NCBI GenBank assembly: GCA_021229015.1
Contig: CM037778.1
Coordinates: forward strand, 17,615,214-17,679,213
DNA length: 64,000 bases
Direction of reading: 5' to 3'
DNA from: Solen grandis
Taxonomy: Eukaryota > Mollusca > Bivalvia > Adapedonta > Solenidae
In this document: positions 1 to 12,270 of the stretch, piece after piece
Layout: every line of letters begins with the position of its first letter
Position numbering within the stretch: the stretch's first letter is position 1
Notes under the pieces: model-generated
Database searches by the model: none
What the model was told of the DNA's origin: nothing
What the model saw: only the letters and a program-made list of their open reading frames with translations
Position numbers and translations under genes: made by a program

Positions 1-185
1 TGTAGAGCGCGAACACCATTTTTCAATATTTTTAGCTGTGACGTCATATGACGTCATAGGGTGCAGAAGATGCTTTTGTTCAAAAGCGCATACTTTACTG
101 TCATAACTCTAAATTTTTCATTATTCTGAACAACTGGCATCATGTCGAAATCGTTGCCCTAAAATGAAAATTAAGAAGTATGCTA

Positions 186-285
186 NNNNNNNNNNNNNNN
201 NNNNNNNNNNNNNNNNNNNNNNNNNNNNNNNNNNNNNNNNNNNNNNNNNNNNNNNNNNNNNNNNNNNNNNNNNNNNNNNNNNNNN
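186..285. other. assembly gap, 100 N
   Basis: Exactly 100 N inside a repeat monomer, so a fixed-size scaffold gap of unknown true length. Confidence 0.99.
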
Positions 286-2235
286 CCTAAATGAAAAATT
301 AAAGAATTTTGTTTGATCCTGTTCATTGAGTTCTGATTAAAATTTTTGTAGAAATTCTGCGAACTGCAAACTGTGTAAGTTTCAACTTTTATCTCATCCT
401 GAAGCTCTTTAATCCTAAAATGAAATTTCGGTCCAAATGTTCGAATCTTATTTCACCCACAGAACTCTGGGTTTTTCGGAATTTCGGTTAGCTGACAGGA
501 TATGCACACCTTTGATTCAAGATTACCATCTGTGAAAATTTGAAGAAAATCCGCCCAAATAAATGACGGCTGTAGAGCGCGAACACCATTTTTCCTATTT
601 TTAGCTGTGACGTCATGTGACGTCATAGGGTGCTGAAAATCATTGAAATCAAAATTTCCTCACCTGACTAATAAGCCATAAAAATTTTCATCGTCCTAGG
701 TCCATTGCAACTAAAAAAATAAGCGTTTAGTTAGGAAGAAGAAAAGAATTAATAATAATAATAATAACTAGATTCTTCGTGAAAACGAATGATAGGACTT
801 TCTGCAGCTGTGTTAATGCAAAAAGCAGGAGATAAAAAGTTTCATGTAATGTCTCACCTCTGGTAGTATTTCATGTTCATGCTGAACAAGGGACATTATT
901 TTCCCCGAAATTAGTGCAAATGATAAGAACTAAGTATTTGTCTGTAACGTTAACATGATGTCCTAGGGCGTCAGGACATGACTGCAAACTTGATTTCTAG
1001 TTTAAAGGTCCAAATGTTGAATCTTACTTCAGCCGCAATACTCGGTTTTTCGGAATTAAGGTTACTTACAAAATACACCTTAGTTTCAAGATGTACCATC
1101 TGTGAAAATTTGAAGAAAATTGTTTCAATAAATGGCGGCTGTAAAGCGCAAATACCATTTTTCACTATTTTAGCTCTGACGCAGTGACGTCATAGGGTGC
1201 TAAAAATGCTGTTGCTCAAAAGCGCATACTTTACTGCAAAAACTCGAAATTTTCATTATTCTGAACAACTGGCATCATGTCGAAATCATTCCCTAAAATG
1301 AAAATTAAGAAGTAATGCCTATGATGTCACATGACGTCATATGACGTAAACGTATCAAAATTTTTTTTAGAAATTCTGCAGAACTGCAAACTGTGTAAGT
1401 TTCAACTTTCTAATCTCATCTGAAGCTCTTTAATCCTAAAAAAATTTCGGTCCTATGTTCAAATCTTATTTCAGCCACAGAACTTCGGTCTTTCGGAACT
1501 TCGGTAGTTGACAGGATATGCAAACCGTAGTTTTCAAGATGTACCATCTGTGAAAATTTTGAAGAAAATCCGACCTTAAAGACGGCTGTAGAGCGCGAAC
1601 ACCATTTTTCACTATTTTTTAGCTGTGACGTCATGTGACGTAAATAGGGTGTGAAGATGCTTTTGTTCAAAAGCGCATACTTTACTGTCATAACTCTGAA
1701 ATTTTCATTTTTCTGAACAACTGGCATCATGTCGAAATCATTGCCCTAAAATGAAAATTAAAAGTATGCCAAATGACGTCACATGACGTCTTTATGAAGT
1801 CAAGACTCAAATATATGTAGAAATTCTGCAGAACTGAAAAACTGTGTAAGTTTCAATTTTCTATCTCATCCTGAAGCTCTTTAATCCTAAATGAAATTTT
1901 CGGTCCTATGTTCGAATCTTATTTCAGCCCCCAGAACTTGGTTTTTCGGAATTTCGGTTAGCTGACAGGATATGCACACCTTTGATTCAAGATGCACCAT
2001 CTGTGAAAATTTGAAGAAAATCCGACCATAAATGACGGCAGTAGAGGCGAACACCATTTTTCACTATTTTTAGCTGTGCGTCATGTGACTTCATAGGGTG
2101 CTGAAAATCATTGAAATCAAAATTTCCTCACGTGACTAATAAGCCATAAAAATTTCATCGCCCTAGGCCTATTGCAACATATAAAAATAAGCGTTTAGTT
2201 AGGAAGAAGAAAAGAATAATAAAAATAAACTAACA

Positions 2236-2335
2236 AACCCAATGGGACTTCTGCTTTAGGCAGAAAGTCCTAATAATAATTAACAGTACAAACCCAATAG
2301 GACTTTCTGCTTTAGGCAAAAGTCCTAATAACTAG
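2236..2335. repeat. two consecutive perfect hairpins at a repeat terminus
   Basis: GGACTTTCTGC and GCAGAAAGTCC form an 11-bp perfect stem around a short loop. The hairpin occurs at about 2244-2270 and again at about 2301-2327, where one base is missing. Each copy ends ...GTCCTAAT, so the last bases read CTAA followed by T. Confidence 0.8.
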
Positions 2336-2496
2336 ATTTCATTCGTTGATACGAATGATAGGACTTTCTGCTAACTTTGAAAAATATAAAGATTAATTCC
2401 GTTAGAAAGAAATATATTAAATTCCCTACCTTTTACTTTTTTTTTTTTTTCGTATGGACTTCTCATCATGAACTTTTTGAAATAAGCCTATTCCAA

Positions 2497-2645
2497 AAAT
2501 AAACAAGTAACAGGGATTTGAAGTTCAGTAAATTTAGTATTCCGTATATATAAGAAAAAAATATGTTTTGTATGTATGGAGTACTATTATTTTCAGAATT
2601 TTATTTTAAATTACTAAAACTTCAAATCCCTGTGATATTTATTTA
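2497..2645. repeat. inverted-repeat element, about 150 bp
   Basis: The left arm contains CAGGGATTTGAAGTT (2511-2525) followed by an AGTAAATTT-like run. The right arm contains the reverse complement AACTTCAAATCCCTG (2618-2632) preceded by AAATTACT. Arms of about 38 nt match at most positions, suggesting a small MITE or foldback. No clear target duplication is seen. Confidence 0.6.
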
Positions 2646-3880
2646 AATTTTAAAAACACACACTCACAGACAAGTGAATTTATATCTAAGTCTTTAAATT
2701 AATTTATTTTACAAAAAGAAAATTCCCAAAGAAACAGCGGGATTTCTCCATACTGCCTGGGTTTTTTTTTTCTTTCAACCCCCCGAAAGTCAGCCCTTTA
2801 ATAATTTAAATTTAACGGTTTGACAGATTGGGGGAAAAATATCGCAATATCGCTGACCAATTTCGCAGCGTAAAAATCCGAATTCATCCCGAAATGTACT
2901 GCGCTGCTGTCCAGGTTGTTGTCCTTTTCTCGGATTCGCATATATTTCAAACAAATAAACATTCAAAGGAGGATTATTTTCACGACAATTTTGTATATTT
3001 CGATAGAGAATATATATTTGAGTGATTCCGTAATTTTAACTTCATAGATTTATTTGAATGATTTGAAAAAACCGGAGTTGAGCGAGTCGACCCCTGAAAA
3101 GATGTCCCACCTTATTGATAGTGTATGTACAGTGTGTGTGTGTGTGTGGTGTGGGGGTGTGTATGGGAGCAAGTCCCTGGGGCCCTAGGTCACACATTCA
3201 GGATTTTTACTGCCGTCCTTGATAGGACCATTCCCGATTAAAATGTGTCAAAGTCTGATCAAGATCCTGTGATTCGTGGCTGGAAATTCAAACTTTTATT
3301 AAATTTGTAAAAAAACATTTATTTAATCACGACAACAATCGATATTGTTCAGAGGCGTCCCGATCCAGCCGTTTCCAGCAGAATTCGTCCCGATTATCCG
3401 TTCCAATCCGATTCTGATCCGATACAGCAGAATTTTGTCACGACATAGTCACGATTGTAATCCGACTAGACAAATCGGCTGAGTTTTCCCAAATTTGTTA
3501 CGGGACGCACCTAACTGTCAGGAGTGCTTGGCCGACCTCCCCGGGACCTTCCCGATCCGTAGGACTCTGTTACGAACATATACGACTGCGTTCAGACAAT
3601 GATAGGACATTGAGGATAGTAACCCGACTTTTTCGCTTTTCGTGTCGTAGCGCTGTCTGATCTCAAAGGGGAAAGCCATAATCGACACTGTGTGAACGCC
3701 GCATTACAGACAAATAGCTTGCAGCGTCTTGAACGAATGACATGTGTTGATCATTTTGTTTAAAACGTCTACACTTATACACGCTCATGGTTATCTCAAG
3801 CGGGAAATTTAAATTACATTGTACTATAACATATTTTTTCACATAGGTTATCATTTATCATAAATTTGGAATATAGCTTG
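2646..3880. other. no gene recognised; short GT repeat
   Basis: Mostly unique-looking sequence with a (GT)n run near 3130-3147. Nothing on either strand looks like a conserved protein. Confidence 0.5.
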
Positions 3881-3882
3881 TA

Positions 3883-4860
3883 CAGTGGAAACTCCCAAAA
3901 CCGGACCCTCAGTAAACCGGAATCCTTCTCATTCCGGACGATCTCATAAGTCCCTTTTTTTTTTGCTTATTTTGATAATAAAAGAAATAACTCTTAATCC
4001 GGAATTCTCCGATTCTGTACTCCGGACGCAAGTTTTGGTCCGGTTGTCATTTTTGTGCTTAAAAAAACCCTTTTAATCCGGATGCTGTTTTCCAAAATCA
4101 TTTGTTTCTTCATAAAAACGCGGTTGAAAGGGAAGAAATAATAATCGTCCGGACTGTCAGGTATAAGGTTTATGGATTAAGGTTAATTATGGAAACGGAC
4201 AGTCAGGTAATGGTAAAGAGTGTTATTAAGTATAAGGTTGTAAAAAACAAACTTGACAATCAGGAAATTGATCAGGAAGACAAAAGGTAAGTAATTTTGT
4301 TAATTAATGATGAAAAAGAATGAGAGTATAGCAGGTGATTATTAAAAAAATCTGAGAGAAAAATAGAGGGGTATTATGTTCAAACGGGGTCTTTCAAATA
4401 GTATGGTCCAGAAACGAGCATAGTCCGCGAAATAACTGCGAACGGATCACGTGACCAACATCCGGGGCACCCGCCATTTTTGAAACGGAAGAAAATCAAC
4501 GTATATCTCGGTATATACAAATAAATGTGACCAACAATGTCGTCTTTCTTGGAATGTAAGTTCTCGTTTTTTATTTTTTTTTAAAGTATTTTGTCTCGAT
4601 GTTTTTTGTAGGTGGGATATTGTATTTGAAGGTTTCTTGATTCGAACGACTGTTAATTAATACTATTTGAAAGACCCTGGTTCAAAATACAATTATGAAA
4701 ATAAAGATCTATTAAAAAAAAGTTAAGAAAAAAATCACATCAACATCATCATCCACACAACAGCTGAGTCTGATTTACAAAACCTCCGTAATCCGGAATC
4801 CTCTCTAATCCGGACTTTTTTTGCTGGTCCCGAGGTGGTCCGGTTTTAGGGTTTCCACTG
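3883..4860. mobile_element. pogo/Tigger-like nonautonomous DNA transposon with TA target duplication
   Basis: The terminal inverted repeats start CAGTGGAAAC and continue to AACCGGACC on both sides, 26 bp with few mismatches, flanked by TA at 3881-3882 and 4861-4862. CCGGA motifs recur inside next to both ends. A 978-bp length with no transposase-like frame indicates a nonautonomous derivative. The CAGT start with TA duplication is typical of the pogo branch of Tc1/mariner. It contains a second element at 4385-4679. Confidence 0.8.
4385..4679. mobile_element. nested MITE with 7-bp flanking repeats
   Basis: The terminal inverted repeats are GGGTCTTTCAAATAGTA and its reverse complement, starting at about 4388 and ending at about 4677. 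The direct repeat GTTCAAA lies immediately outside at 4378-4384 and 4680-4686. The element is 295 bp. Flanking repeats in direct orientation indicate a target duplication. The superfamily is not identified. Confidence 0.75.
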
Positions 4861-4862
4861 TA

Positions 4863-6277
4863 TCATGTTTTTTTGGCCTTATAATCGTAAACGCAAATAC
4901 TTGGTATAGTCATACAAAAGTATGGTCTAATTTTGTTAAAAAAGTCGCATAACTTCGTATAACGATAAATTCATTTTGTCACTCTAAGCTTATAGCACAA
5001 TGTTTGCTGTCTGTCAATGTTTAGCAAAAATATGACATGAAATTACAGTTAAGGGTCACAACTTGCAAACAACTGAAGGTTTTTACTTTCTGTCAATTGT
5101 TGTTAACATAAAAATATATGTTCCTTGTCGTAGAGACTGCGAACATAATGTCATATCGTTGAAAGAATAAAAACCCTAAAACAATTCAATGTGCACTTGC
5201 TTAGATTTTTTCTTTCTGCTACCTGGATCAGTCTTTGGGTAAAATAAAACTTCAGGACACAAAGCATGAGGACACTAATTACTTGTATACAAAACATGTC
5301 TTAAATCGAGACCTAAGTTTAAGTAATTCAATAGACTAAAACTAATTAAACTCGGTCAAGGGCATCGAATTTAATATTACACTATAATTTTCTCGTTCTT
5401 AATCTTTTCAAAACAAAAGTAATTAATATATTAAAATATTTTAACCCTGTTCAAAGTTCATTTTTTAAAACAAACTTATAACCTTTAATATTCTTTCGCG
5501 CAAAAAAAGCATGCTCCGACATCTAACATTTAATGATGAATTACCCATTATTTTCCCCGTCTGATGCCGACGCGCCACTTATCTTGAAATGTCTATGCAC
5601 ATTTTTAATATTACGGTCAACATTTAATTTCTTCGAGCGTATATTACTCCGCTTTATAGACATGCTCTTATGAGTTGTTGTTTATTGTTTTGAAATGTAA
5701 ATACATGTACATTTTTATGATCGTACAGGATTACATTGACTCATCATTACAGATTGCAAGTCCCAATGTCCGATGTCTCTGAAGCCCCAGTAAACGTAAT
5801 AAACATGAATTTTATGCTTAATTTATCCGCAGTGTAATATACATTTACTACAAACCGACGACATGTGCAAAGTCATAATCCTGCATATTCAAAGATGTAA
5901 TTTCCTCGAATACAAATGACGGCAGGAAATTATATCCCTAGAAACAAAATAACAAAAACGGGGAAAGTTATTCGAATTTCTTCCGGCCTGTTGTTTGAAT
6001 CATATTTTTGTGCAACGCAGTTGCAGAACTAAAAGTATAAGGAAGCTATATATATCAAACTAAATATTTCCTTATTTTGAGATTTAAATCTTAAAATGTA
6101 CCAAAATATTTTTGATGAAAAAATTCATTTTTTAAAAACGACTGGAACTTTAGGTAAACATTTTTTTAATTTTGTACTTTGTGCTACATTAGCCCTGTTA
6201 GTTTGGAAACTTAAGATTTTAAAGTTACCTGAATAGTGAATATAATATATATATTTTATTTATATATTATATATATA
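4863..6277. other. unique AT-rich stretch, nothing recognised
   Basis: No coding pattern or clear repeat is seen until an AT-only imperfect palindrome at about 6238-6275, which borders the next repeat. Confidence 0.5.
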
Positions 6278-7257
6278 ACAAGAGCTGTCAGGGACAGCAC
6301 ACTCGACTATTCAAAATGCTTGGGTAAATCAAATGAAATCTATTTCAATTCTTGCCATTCACATACCCTGTACAAAATAATAGTCAAAAATGATATACCT
6401 TGCTAGTCGATCCCCCTTAATATTTTTATGAGGGTCTAAAATAAATTCCATGCCTATTACTGAGACAAAAGCAAAATTAAATGCAAAACTTTAACCAAAA
6501 ATCAAGGTTAAAAAAGGGTCATAACTTGCATAAAATTCAGTCCAAAAGTTTCCTCTTAGTTTTTCTGATGCCCCTTGAGACACTCCTAACCTTTCTAGTC
6601 AATTCCACAAGCAATTCCTGAGATTGAGCTGGATAGTAGCTTGAATGCAAAAATTCAACCAAAATTCTTAGTTAAAAGGAGGTCAAAATTTTTTAATATA
6701 TTCCATCAAGTTTTAAATTTTCCTTTTTTAGTATATACCCCTAAACATATTAAAGAATGTTTCAAATCAATCGCATGCCTGGATACTGAGATATAAGCAT
6801 GAGAGTATCTTGCATTCAAAACTTCAACCAAAATTTAAGTTAAAAAGGGCCATAATTTGTAATATATTCCATCAAGAGTTATCTACCTTGGTTGTTTTAA
6901 TGCACCTAAACATATTCATAAAATTTCAAGTCAATCCCATGAATAATTATTGAGATACAAACTAGATAGTAGCTTGCACGAAAAAACTTTAACCAAATCT
7001 CTATTACATGCAAACTTTAACCAAAATTTTTAAGTTAAAAAAGGGCCATTATTCATACAAATTCAGTCAAGAGTTATCTCCTTGGTTGTCTGATGCCCCT
7101 GAACATATTTATAAACTTTCAAGTAAATTTCCCATAAATGGTTATTGAGATATAAGATGATAGTAACTTGCATGCAAAACTTTAACCAAAGCTGGCAACG
7201 CCAACGCAAGGACGACTACAATTGCTCTCGTATTCTTCGAAAAGTCGAGCTAAAATG
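6278..7257 (+). repeat. AACAAGAGCTGTC repeat with about 165-bp internal tandem units
   Basis: The repeat opens AACAAGAGCTGTC followed by a GCTGTC/GACAGC hairpin. It closes with GTCGAGCTAAAA, whose CGAC/GTCG motif mirrors the CTCGAC near the start. Internal units marked by CAAAACTTTAACCAAA recur near 6483, 6647, 6812, 7010 and 7173. No coding potential. Related in design to the AACAAGAGGGCC repeats elsewhere in the window. Confidence 0.75.
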
Positions 7258-7726
7258 AGGAAACGTATTTTAAAAATAATGTGTAAAACTGAATGTCATC
7301 AGATTTTTTATGAGGGATGATTCATATCAGCCCTATAGCAGTAAGCGGTAACACCATAGACAGTAATTATTGTGAAACATTTTCGCTCAGTATATGCGTT
7401 CTGTTTTTTATATATTGGATAAAATATTATGCCATAAATTATGCTTCTGCTATGCAGATATCTTTTAATTAAAACAAAGCAAAACTGTTTTCTATATTCG
7501 TGTTGTTTACTTGTGGTAAAGACTGTATAACGTAACTTGAAATACAATCTACATAGTCTAAAAATGTAACAAAAATTTTTATTTCGTATTGTCGTGTAAT
7601 GAAATGCATTTTTCAAGTAAGATCTTATCGTGATGAAAAGACCCTTTTGCCTTAACACAATTTACCTTAAAACAAGCAAACCTTTACGGGGTATCAGCGG
7701 TACTTTACGGCCCCGTGGTTAAATTA
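7258..7726. other. unique AT-rich stretch
   Basis: A 116-codon open frame on the minus strand here (7308-7658) has low-complexity, cysteine/tyrosine-rich composition and no recognisable motif. I do not call it a gene. Confidence 0.4.
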
Positions 7727-9213
7727 CACAAGAGGGCCAAGATGGCCTTAAAGACGCTCACCTGTTAAAAACTGCCTTCATTCCCCTGTACAAGTTACTA
7801 AATTATATTCAAAATGATATCAAAAGGGGCATAATCCTGACCTAATATGCCGGTATCAGCCATAATCGAACATCGCTGAGAAATTATGGTAAAAAAACAT
7901 TGTTATAAAGTTTGAAGATGATTACTTAAGAAATGAGAATGCTAGATGAAAACAGTAGCATATGGCATTTTTATTTATTAAAGGGCAATAACTCCTGACT
8001 TTTAATTTGATAACTTGGCCTAGAATTATGGCTAAAAACCATTATCAAAATGTCTAGCATTTTAAATATTAAAAGGGGCATAAGTCCTGACCTTATATGC
8101 CAATATCACCCATAATAAAACTTGGCTGAGAAATTTACGGTAATAAACAACGTCATAAAGATTTAAGATGATTGCTTAAGAAATGAAGATGTTTAAGTGC
8201 AACAATATGAATCGGGCTTTTTTTTATATTAAAAGGGGAAATAACTACTGACCTGATATGCCGATATCAGCCAAAATCGAACTTCGCTGGGAAGTTATGG
8301 TAATATACATTGCCCAAAAAGTTAAAAGATGATTACTTAAAAATTAAGATGCTAGAGTGCAAACAAAGTGAAATCTGGAAATTTTTAAATTTTAAAAAAT
8401 GAGGCATGACTCCTGACCTTATAGGTCGATATCAGCCATAATCAAACTTGGCTGAAAATTATGGTAATAAACATTGTAATAAAGCTTGAAGATGATTGCT
8501 TAAGAAAATGAAGATGCTATAGTACAAACAACGTGAAATCTGGCATTTTTAATATTAAAATGGGGCATAACTCTTGAACTAATGGGCCGATATCAGCCAT
8601 AATCAAACTTGGCTAAAAAAGTATGGTAATAACAACATTGTCATTAAGTTTGAACATGATTGATTAATAAATAAATTTATGCTAGAGTGCAAACAAAGTG
8701 TAATATGACATTTTTTAAATTTTAAAAAGGGGGGCAAAACTGATGGACCGATATCACCCCATAATAAAACCCTAGAGATTATGGCTAAAACCATTATCAA
8801 AAATGTCTAGCTTTTTTAAATTTTAAAAGGGGCATAAGTCCTGCCCTATATCCCAATATCAGCCATAATAAAACTTGGCTGAGAAATTACGGTAAAAACA
8901 ACGTCATAAAAGATTTAAGATGATTGCTTAAGAAATGAAGATGCTAGAGTGCAAACAAAGTGAAATCTGGCATTTTTAATATTAAAAGGGCCCGTAACTC
9001 CAAACCTAATGGGCCGATATCAGCCATAATCAAAGTTGGCCGAGATATTATGTAATAAACATTGTCATATATTTTAAAGATGAATGCTTAAGAAATAAAG
9101 ACCCTAGAGTGCAAACAAACTAATTGTGGACGACGGACGGACCAGAACGACGGACATTCATCGATAGCTCATCCTGAGCACAATCGATCCATAACCACTT
9201 CTGCTTAGCGTGG
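7727..9213 (+). repeat. AACAAGAGGGCC-type repeat, about 165-bp internal tandem units
   Basis: It opens ACACAAGAGGGCCAAGATGG and closes near GATAGCTCATCCTGAGCA plus a short trailing part. Internal units with AAAGGGGCATAA, GATATCAGCCATAAT and AAGATGATTGCTTAAGAAAT repeat about every 165 bp (for example 8233, 8390, 8560, 8725 and 8988). Noncoding. Confidence 0.75.
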
Positions 9214-11235
9214 ACTTTTCAAGACTTGTACTTTTTGGTTAGCCCAGATCCCTAGAATCATTTAGATACCCTGTTCTATTAACTTGTTTAAGTAGGAGTT
9301 TGTTTTTTTATCTGCTGGCGGTGTATAAGCCCCTGCAACAAATGGATGCTTGCGGTATAACAAAGGGGGATTCATTACACTTGTTTAAAATTATTTTTGA
9401 AGTTAATGAAACAGCTTTATAAAAACATATAGAAACATAAGATATATTATTTGTCACATGAAATTATCATTGCTTCACAGCAAATCTGGAACTATGTGTT
9501 CATTGACAAAATGTTAACGTAAGTGTTTTTTTGTTGATTTGGCCAGCATTTCCATAAATTTCCAGTTTTAGTTGAAATTCTTTATTCATAGTAATATAGG
9601 CCTCCGCCAAGATACTATGCATATGGGAACACAAAAAGGGAAATTACGCCATACGCCTTCTACTGACTGAATCATCATTATCCCGCACCTTTTTATCTAT
9701 CATAAATGTATCAAACTATAAAAAAGTTATATTCCTCCATATTACACTTACAAATGATAATATTTTTCTCATTTAATTATAATTCAAAGAATGTATACAT
9801 ACGTATTTATACCATCAAAACCAGTTCTAACTTACATGAGATGAAATACATAATTTAGACAGGGTGGTATTAATAACCTGTGAATATTTAAAAACAATTT
9901 AAAATTTTATCATCCAGAAAGGTTCAGCAATTTTTCAATTATAACGTTATTCTATATTTAATATTAACATCAGTTGAACTATGGATGTTATAAAACCTTC
10001 CAAAATTTCTATCTGAATCATACCAGTTCAGTAGTATTGATTTCGTATATCGCACACGTCCCCCAATGAAAAAATATACATGATATTCACATTCCACTAT
10101 GTTTGAATTATGATTTTTATTACAATATTTGAAGTTATTTTGAAACCTAGGTCTATTTTTAAATCATAATTCAAAGTTACTCATATGTTAAGAAATAAAG
10201 ATATGTCATGAAGATATGCAAGCTCCTATAATCATACATTAGAGTTTAATTCGGAAATACTGTTAACTCGCGGGCCAATATTGTGATTGACCTTTTTCAG
10301 ATACGGCTTATCTTATTTAATTATTTTATTATTATTATTATTCTATAACAGCGTATTTTTGTTACTATATGAAGTATCAGGTGTATTACCCCGATATTCC
10401 TGGGTAATGTACTGTACGTGTCGGTTAAAATACCCATTGCTGTAACAAACATCGGAGCATAATTTCAAGATATTTACTTATGTATTTTGAATACTATTCG
10501 ATATACTCCCTATTGACAGGACTTGTAAATTTTAAAATAATCTGTTTCTTTCTATGTTGAAAGCTATCACTTTCTGTCATGACTGACTATTATGAAATTC
10601 ATTGTAAAATATACATATTTAGAATATAAACGATACCTGATACACTGAAAGTATTCGTTCCCTTTTTTCAATCTATAAATAGCGAATGTGACGTCACTAA
10701 ATTGCTCTAAAATCTATATTAGACCCAAAACTGCAAATTGTGCTTCCGCGCATATCATGTTGCCAATTATTTTTAATTTGATTTAAGCATTTTATCAAAC
10801 CTTTTGCGATCATAGGAAAGAACTCATGTCGGCAGATGTAGTCTGCTACATATTTGTACTGTCTATCGCACATATCACTGGTTTTATTTTGAAGTGTCTT
10901 CATTTGGACAACTTTTAAGATGTACAGAATTTTGAAAACAAAAAATTTAATAATTGTCTGCATAGTTCCTTGCCATCACCTGTGTCTGAATTAAAAAATG
11001 AACAATAAACCAGACAAAAGGGAATAATTATTTTTCAGGATGTTCATAATTATAGAAATTTAAATGTTTTCCCTATATTCAAGGGACAGAGAACAAACTA
11101 TAATGCATTATGTTCTTTAAAAAAAAGTGTGGGGGGGGACATACATGTACATAAATATACTGGAGGCTATACTATAATGGTCGCACATTTTTACACAAAG
11201 TCATAAATATGTGTAGCAAGACCAATATCTTCTAT
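9214..11235. other. unique AT-rich stretch, no gene recognised
   Basis: Contains a (TTA)n run near 10322-10343 and a G run near 11132. The 88-codon minus-strand frame at 10697-10963 has no recognisable features. Confidence 0.5.
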
Positions 11236-11527
11236 CACTGGTGGCCTAGTGATTAGGCTATAGGCCTCAAGAATTGGAAGTCATGGGTTTGATCCCTTGC
11301 CGTGACATACCAAAGTTGTAAAAAGGTACTGTTATAGTTCCCTTGCTTGGCGGCTCAGCATTATAAGGGTAGTTGCAGGACTATTTTGGGCCCCCAGTCA
11401 AAATAATATGATGGGTATGGTATCATACCACATGTCTATGGCGTGATACCCAGTGTGGTAGCTCTATATCTGTCTCAAGTAGACATCCTCTCCAAAAGAC
11501 TGAAATACGGTTGATGGGACTTTAAAT
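11236..11527 (+). repeat. tRNA-derived SINE
   Basis: The head has an A box (GTGGCCTAGTGATTAGG, 11241) and a B box (GGGTTTGATCCC, about 11285). The body has TATAAGGGTAGTTGCAGGAC, and the tail reads GACTGAAATACGGTTGATGG, then CTTTAAATCCAACAAAC. The same body appears near 14975-15131 and 51775-51980. Possibly a mollusc V-domain type SINE; the subfamily is a guess. Confidence 0.75.
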
Positions 11528-11534
11528 CCAACAA

Positions 11535-11700
11535 ACTAACATAGTTCATTTCTTGGAGCTCAGCATATGAAGGGTAGCTCAAGGACTGGTTGGCTTTAGT
11601 GTCAGGTGTAAGTGTAATGTGATGGGTGTGGTATCATACATGTCTACGGCGATCGAGACCCCATGCTTATAGGTTTGGGTGAGTCACCCAGATCAGGTGC
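11535..11700 (+). repeat. partial SINE of the same family
   Basis: A diverged body copy (CAGCATATGAAGGGTAGCTC, then GGTGTGGTATCATACATGTC) follows the complete SINE directly and lacks the tRNA-like head. Confidence 0.55.
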
Positions 11701-12049
11701 ACATTCAATAACTAAAAATCGACACAACTTCAGGTAATAAAAAATAAGTTTTGCTGACCATAGCATCAAAAAACAAATGGGGATTCTGTAACCCCAAAAA
11801 AGACCGTATTTGCAAGTTTTTGTGCTAAATAAATGTTTTTTTCAAATACGAAGAAGAACCAACAAAATCTCTATATACTACCTCATTTTAAATATAGTAG
11901 GCTCCCTTGTCCGTAATAACTGGATGTTATCTTGCCATTATTTTTGGCATGATACCATAGGTCAAGGTCAAAATCTGGTGTCAAAGGTTAAAAAAAGGGG
12001 AACCTTTTATTGTGATTGAGCTTAAACTCCATTACGCATGGATGGATTT

Positions 12050-12128
12050 TTAGTTCACCTGAGCACGATGGATTCATGGTGAGCTATTACGATCACGCTC
12101 GGTGGCATCTTGGCCCTAGCTCTTGTTT
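12050..12128 (-). repeat. short AACAAGAG-family copy (head joined to terminal hairpin)
   Basis: Read on the minus strand it begins AAACAAGAGCTAGGGCCAAG and ends in the GCTCACC/GGTGAGC-type terminal hairpin. Only the two ends are present, so it is an extreme internal-deletion form. Confidence 0.65.
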
Positions 12129-12270
12129 AAATTTGTAAAGTGGGAAAAAAAAAAATTAACCATGGCCAAACTTCTAAACTATTAAAGCTTCTGTAATCAA
12201 ATTTCACATACTTGTTCTTGTTCACTATAACAGGGGGTACATCTCCATCAAGGGCCAAACTCTTACATTC

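Larger units (their letters stand above)
1..2400. repeat. CRE-palindrome repeat family, left array (about 450-bp monomers)
   Basis: Recognisable monomers restart at about 1, 573, 1136, 1586 and 2037, each with the landmark GCGCGAACACCATTTTTC. Each carries clusters of TGACGTCA-type palindromes. A different end module occurs at 700-1020 (GGAAGAAGAAAAGAAT, then ATTCGTGAAAACGAAT and a GGACTTTCTGC motif) and again at 2190-2380. Short open frames here are noise. A 100-N gap interrupts it. Confidence 0.85.

Noticed and set aside
7308..7658. 116-codon minus-strand frame
   Set aside because: Aromatic/basic low-complexity composition typical of chance frames in AT-rich DNA. No motif.
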